Part shown: one piece after another, positions 6,257 to 8,341 of the stretch
How the letters are laid out: the number at the start of each line of letters is the position of its first letter
Numbering within the stretch: position 1 is the stretch's first letter
Origin: an uncultured Rickettsiales bacterium
GTDB lineage: Bacteria; Pseudomonadota; Alphaproteobacteria; Rickettsiales; UBA1997
Assembly: GCA_937927795.1 (NCBI GenBank)
Contig: CALBSF010000340.1
Location: 1-8,341 of the forward strand
Length of the DNA stretch: 8,341 nt
Direction: 5' to 3'
Notes under the pieces: generated by a model
Told to the model about the DNA's origin: nothing
The model's database searches: none
The model's input: only the letters and a program-made list of their open reading frames with translations
Made by a program: the position numbers and the translations under genes

Positions 6257-6285
6257 ATTATAGAAATTATGATAAATAAAGTCAA
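6257..6285 (-). promoter_or_regulatory. Near-consensus sigma70 promoter for rpmJ-hemC
   Basis: On the minus strand, TTGACT (6285-6280) and a perfect TATAAT (6262-6257) are separated by exactly 17 bases (6279-6263). Transcription should begin near 6250, giving an rpmJ leader of about 32 bases. The promoter lies directly after the nuoD stop, so rpmJ and hemC need not depend on read-through from nuoD. Confidence 0.88.
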
Positions 6286-6291
6286 TTAAAA

Positions 6292-7473
6292 TTATCGATC
6301 AACTTCTCCAAACACAATATCTTGGGTTGAAATAACCGTAACCACGTCAGCAAGCATATGACCTTTAACCATTGGTTCTAGTGCTTGCAGGTGGGCAAAT
6401 CCTGGAGCGCGAACTCTGCAGCGATATGGTTTATTTGAGCCATCAGAAATTAAATAAACTCCGAATTCTCCTTTTGGAGCCTCAACGCTAGCATAAACTT
6501 CGCCAGCTGGAACGTGATAGCCTTCGGTAAAAAGTTTAAAATGATTAATTAAACTTTCCATCGATTGCTTCATATCAGCTCTTTTTGGAGGAGTAATTTT
6601 TGGATCATCGCAAGAAATTTCGCCGCCCGGAATTTTTTCAATGCATTGTTTGATTAATTTAATTGATTCATACATTTCTTGAACTCTAATTAAATAACGA
6701 TCATAAGAATCGCCGTTTTTTCCAATTGGAACATCAAAATCTAATTGGTCATAAACTTCATAAGGTTGGCTTTTGCGTAAATCCCAAGCTATTCCAGAGC
6801 CTCTAATCATTGGGCCAGAAAAACCCCATGCCAAAGCTTGCTGCTTTGAAACCACGCCAATTTCAACCATTCTTTGTTTGAAGATTCTGTTGTCGGTAAG
6901 TAAATTTTCCATGTCATTTAATAATTTTGGAAAATTATTAGCGAATTGTAAAATTTCTTCCAGCAAACCATCTGGTAAATCTTGATGAACGCCACCCGGT
7001 CTGATGTAGGCTGCGTGCATTCTTGAGCCGGAAACTTTTTCATAAAATCCCATCAATTTTTCGCGCTCTTCAAACATCCATAAAAGTGGAGTCATAGCGC
7101 CAACATCTAGAGCCTGAGTGGTTACAGCCATGATGTGATTTAAAATTCTGGTAATTTCAGAAAATAAAACGCGAATAAATTTAGCGCGCAGCGGAACCTT
7201 GCAGCCCAAAAGTTTTTCAACTGCTAAAGCATAAGCATGTTCTTGGCACATTGGTGACACATAGTCAAGGCGGTCAAAATAGGGAACTGCTTGTAAGTAA
7301 GTTTTGTGTTCAATTAATTTTTCGGTGCCGCGATGAAGTAAGCCAATATGCGGATCAGCGCGAGTAATAACTTCGCCATCCATCTCTAATATTAAACGCA
7401 AAACCCCGTGAGCCGCGGGATGTTGAGGACCAAAGTTAATGGTCATTGTTTTTTGCTCTGGCTGTGTAGTCAT
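6292..7473 (-). CDS. nuoD: NADH-quinone oxidoreductase subunit D (complex I 49-kDa subunit)
   Basis: Peripheral-arm subunit of respiratory complex I that helps form the quinone-reduction site. The 393 residues span the whole family: FGPQHPAAHGVLRL (14-27), with H22 matching the quinone-site His, HRGTEKLIE (47-55), DRLDYVSP (67-74), with Y71 matching the quinone-site Tyr, EITRILNH, VSGSRMHAAYIRPGGVHQDLP, GSGIAWDLRKSQPYEVYD, and the C-terminal APKGEFGVYLISDG...RCRVRAPGF region ending FGEVDR. The sequence is close to alphaproteobacterial and mitochondrial versions. Its neighbours are unusual: nuoC is not upstream (an LD-carboxypeptidase is, 38 bases away) and nuoE is not downstream (rpmJ with its own promoter is). 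No Shine-Dalgarno is visible on this strand. No promoter is seen in the 38-base gap, so it is probably transcribed with the carboxypeptidase. Confidence 0.98.
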   Translation of the reverse strand: MTTQPEQKTMTINFGPQHPAAHGVLRLILEMDGEVITRADPHIGLLHRGTEKLIEHKTYLQAVPYFDRLDYVSPMCQEHAYALAVEKLLGCKVPLRAKFIRVLFSEITRILNHIMAVTTQALDVGAMTPLLWMFEEREKLMGFYEKVSGSRMHAAYIRPGGVHQDLPDGLLEEILQFANNFPKLLNDMENLLTDNRIFKQRMVEIGVVSKQQALAWGFSGPMIRGSGIAWDLRKSQPYEVYDQLDFDVPIGKNGDSYDRYLIRVQEMYESIKLIKQCIEKIPGGEISCDDPKITPPKRADMKQSMESLINHFKLFTEGYHVPAGEVYASVEAPKGEFGVYLISDGSNKPYRCRVRAPGFAHLQALEPMVKGHMLADVVTVISTQDIVFGEVDR

Positions 7474-7511
7474 TTTAATTGAAAAATAAAGGAGAAAAAT
7501 ATCTCTTAATT

Positions 7512-8341
7512 TTAAATTTTTTGAATTAAAAATCCACCATTAATTGTGGCATCAGCGCCCAAAATCAGGGGCATCATGTTTTTTGAATGGCCTAAGCATT
7601 TGGTTTTTTCTTCGAAAGTAGGGATTTTTAGATTATTTTTTTTAAGATTTTCTACAAATCTTTTAATTGCGATTTTAATATTTTTTGCTTTCGGGCTGCC
7701 ATGAGGATTTGCTTGTAAAAAATTTCCTAGCAAAATTGCTTTAGGATATTTTTTTTGTTCAATCATTATTGTGATTAGTTGTAAAAAATAGCGATCAAGC
7801 CTTTCCCCGTCTTCTCCTTCATCTTCAAGAAATAAAATTTTATTTTCCCAGTTTAGTTGATTTTTTGTGGCGAAAGTTCCTGATAAAACGCTAAGACATC
7901 CGCCAACAATTTGTGCGGATAAATTATTTATATGAGTTGATAGTTGTTCCAACTTAAAAAAGGGGTCTGACCCCTTTTTTTGATTTAGTAGGTTTATAGT
8001 TGCTTTTGCGGATTTTTTACTAACTTTTTCTAATATGATTTGAGCTAACATTGGCGCAGTTATGACTTGCCAATTCCATTCTTGAATTAAAAAATTATTG
8101 AGTGATGAAATGTCGGAAAATCCGATAAATATTTTTTTATTTTTTGGTTTTTTTAATTTTTGTAAAAATGGTAGTAATTCAGCGCTGCCATAGCCGCCGC
8201 GAGCGCACCAAATTATTTTTGAATTTGGATTTTCAATCGCCTGTTTTAATTGTTTAAAGCGTAAACTCGCATCGGATGATGGAAATTCATGGGTTGGTTT
8301 GTTTTTTAAAACTAATTCTTTTTCTAAAAAAATATTAAAAT
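7512..8341 (-). CDS. ldcA: LD-carboxypeptidase (peptidase S66), 5' end beyond the window
   Basis: Cytosolic serine peptidase that trims the terminal D-Ala from L,D-linked muropeptide tetrapeptides during peptidoglycan recycling. The reading frame stays open to the window edge, giving 275 visible residues; by comparison with the family about 40 N-terminal residues lie outside. Counting from codon 8339-8337: ARGGYGSAELLPFL (46-59), IGFSDISSL with the nucleophile S75, TAPMLAQ (94-100), then QIVGGCLSVLSGTF in the second domain, FLEDEGEDGERLDRYF with the catalytic Glu, and LGHSKNMMPLILG with the catalytic His (H251). An internal Met at 8051 is not the start, because the nucleophile motif lies upstream of it. 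The interdomain linker carries KKGSDPFF, encoded by a perfect DNA palindrome. It lies 38 bases upstream of nuoD. Confidence 0.9.
   Translation of the reverse strand, partial: FNIFLEKELVLKNKPTHEFPSSDASLRFKQLKQAIENPNSKIIWCARGGYGSAELLPFLQKLKKPKNKKIFIGFSDISSLNNFLIQEWNWQVITAPMLAQIILEKVSKKSAKATINLLNQKKGSDPFFKLEQLSTHINNLSAQIVGGCLSVLSGTFATKNQLNWENKILFLEDEGEDGERLDRYFLQLITIMIEQKKYPKAILLGNFLQANPHGSPKAKNIKIAIKRFVENLKKNNLKIPTFEEKTKCLGHSKNMMPLILGADATINGGFLIQKI
7956..7980. repeat. 25-base perfect palindrome inside the ldcA coding region
   Basis: The arms AAAAAAGGGGTC (7956-7967) and GACCCCTTTTTT (7969-7980) surround a single central base and would form a tight G+C-centred hairpin with flanking A/T runs. 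In the ldcA frame (minus strand) it reads KKGSDPFF without breaking the protein. It falls in the variable linker between the two S66 domains. It stands out from the surrounding AT-rich coding DNA and looks like an inserted dispersed element. Confidence 0.85.

Noticed and set aside
6773..6985. Rightward open frame of 70 codons inside nuoD
   Set aside because: Antisense to a fully conserved stretch of nuoD; no promoter or ribosome site and no recognisable product. Similar shadows at 2232-2417 and 2729-2944 in ahcY were dropped for the same reason.
1..8341. A novel defence, CRISPR, toxin-antitoxin or phage system
   Set aside because: Every sizeable gene is a recognisable housekeeping or pilus-type gene; there are no direct-repeat arrays, recombinase genes or unknown gene clusters. 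Only the repeats are of unclear origin.

Overview
The window looks like one end of a draft-assembly contig from an AT-rich bacterium, most likely an alphaproteobacterium. The indications are a membrane-anchored CycM-type cytochrome c with a CASCH haem site, an NuoD of the mitochondrial/alphaproteobacterial kind, and a 41-residue zinc-free form of ribosomal protein L36. Low G+C and many palindromic repeats would fit a Rickettsiales- or Holosporales-like lineage, but this window cannot settle the order. The first 21 bases are Illumina adapter rather than genome, so the left edge is artificial.

The left half reads rightward. It holds the 3' part of prs (PRPP synthase), then cycM only 4 bases later. 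A 117-base gap with a hairpin repeat follows. Next come a prepilin peptidase, ahcY (S-adenosylhomocysteine hydrolase) 16 bases on, and greA (transcript cleavage factor) 18 bases after that. After a 129-base gap with a candidate promoter comes a gene for a type IV prepilin/pseudopilin-like protein, closed by a strong bidirectional terminator.

Between the convergent pilin and hemC genes (4850-5113) lie that terminator and a 164-base nested palindromic element. The right half reads leftward. From right to left it holds a partial LD-carboxypeptidase (S66) running off the window end, nuoD (complex I 49-kDa subunit), a near-consensus sigma70-type promoter, rpmJ (L36) and hemC (hydroxymethylbilane synthase).

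The genes are mostly core housekeeping: nucleotide precursor supply, respiration, methyl-cycle recycling, transcription fidelity, haem synthesis and peptidoglycan recycling. They do not form one pathway. The only functional pair is the prepilin peptidase and the prepilin-like protein, which could be enzyme and substrate although they are not adjacent. I found no defence system, CRISPR array, prophage or complete insertion sequence. The most noteworthy signals are three different palindromic repeats, one of them translated in frame inside the LD-carboxypeptidase, and a prepilin peptidase whose second catalytic motif is degenerate.
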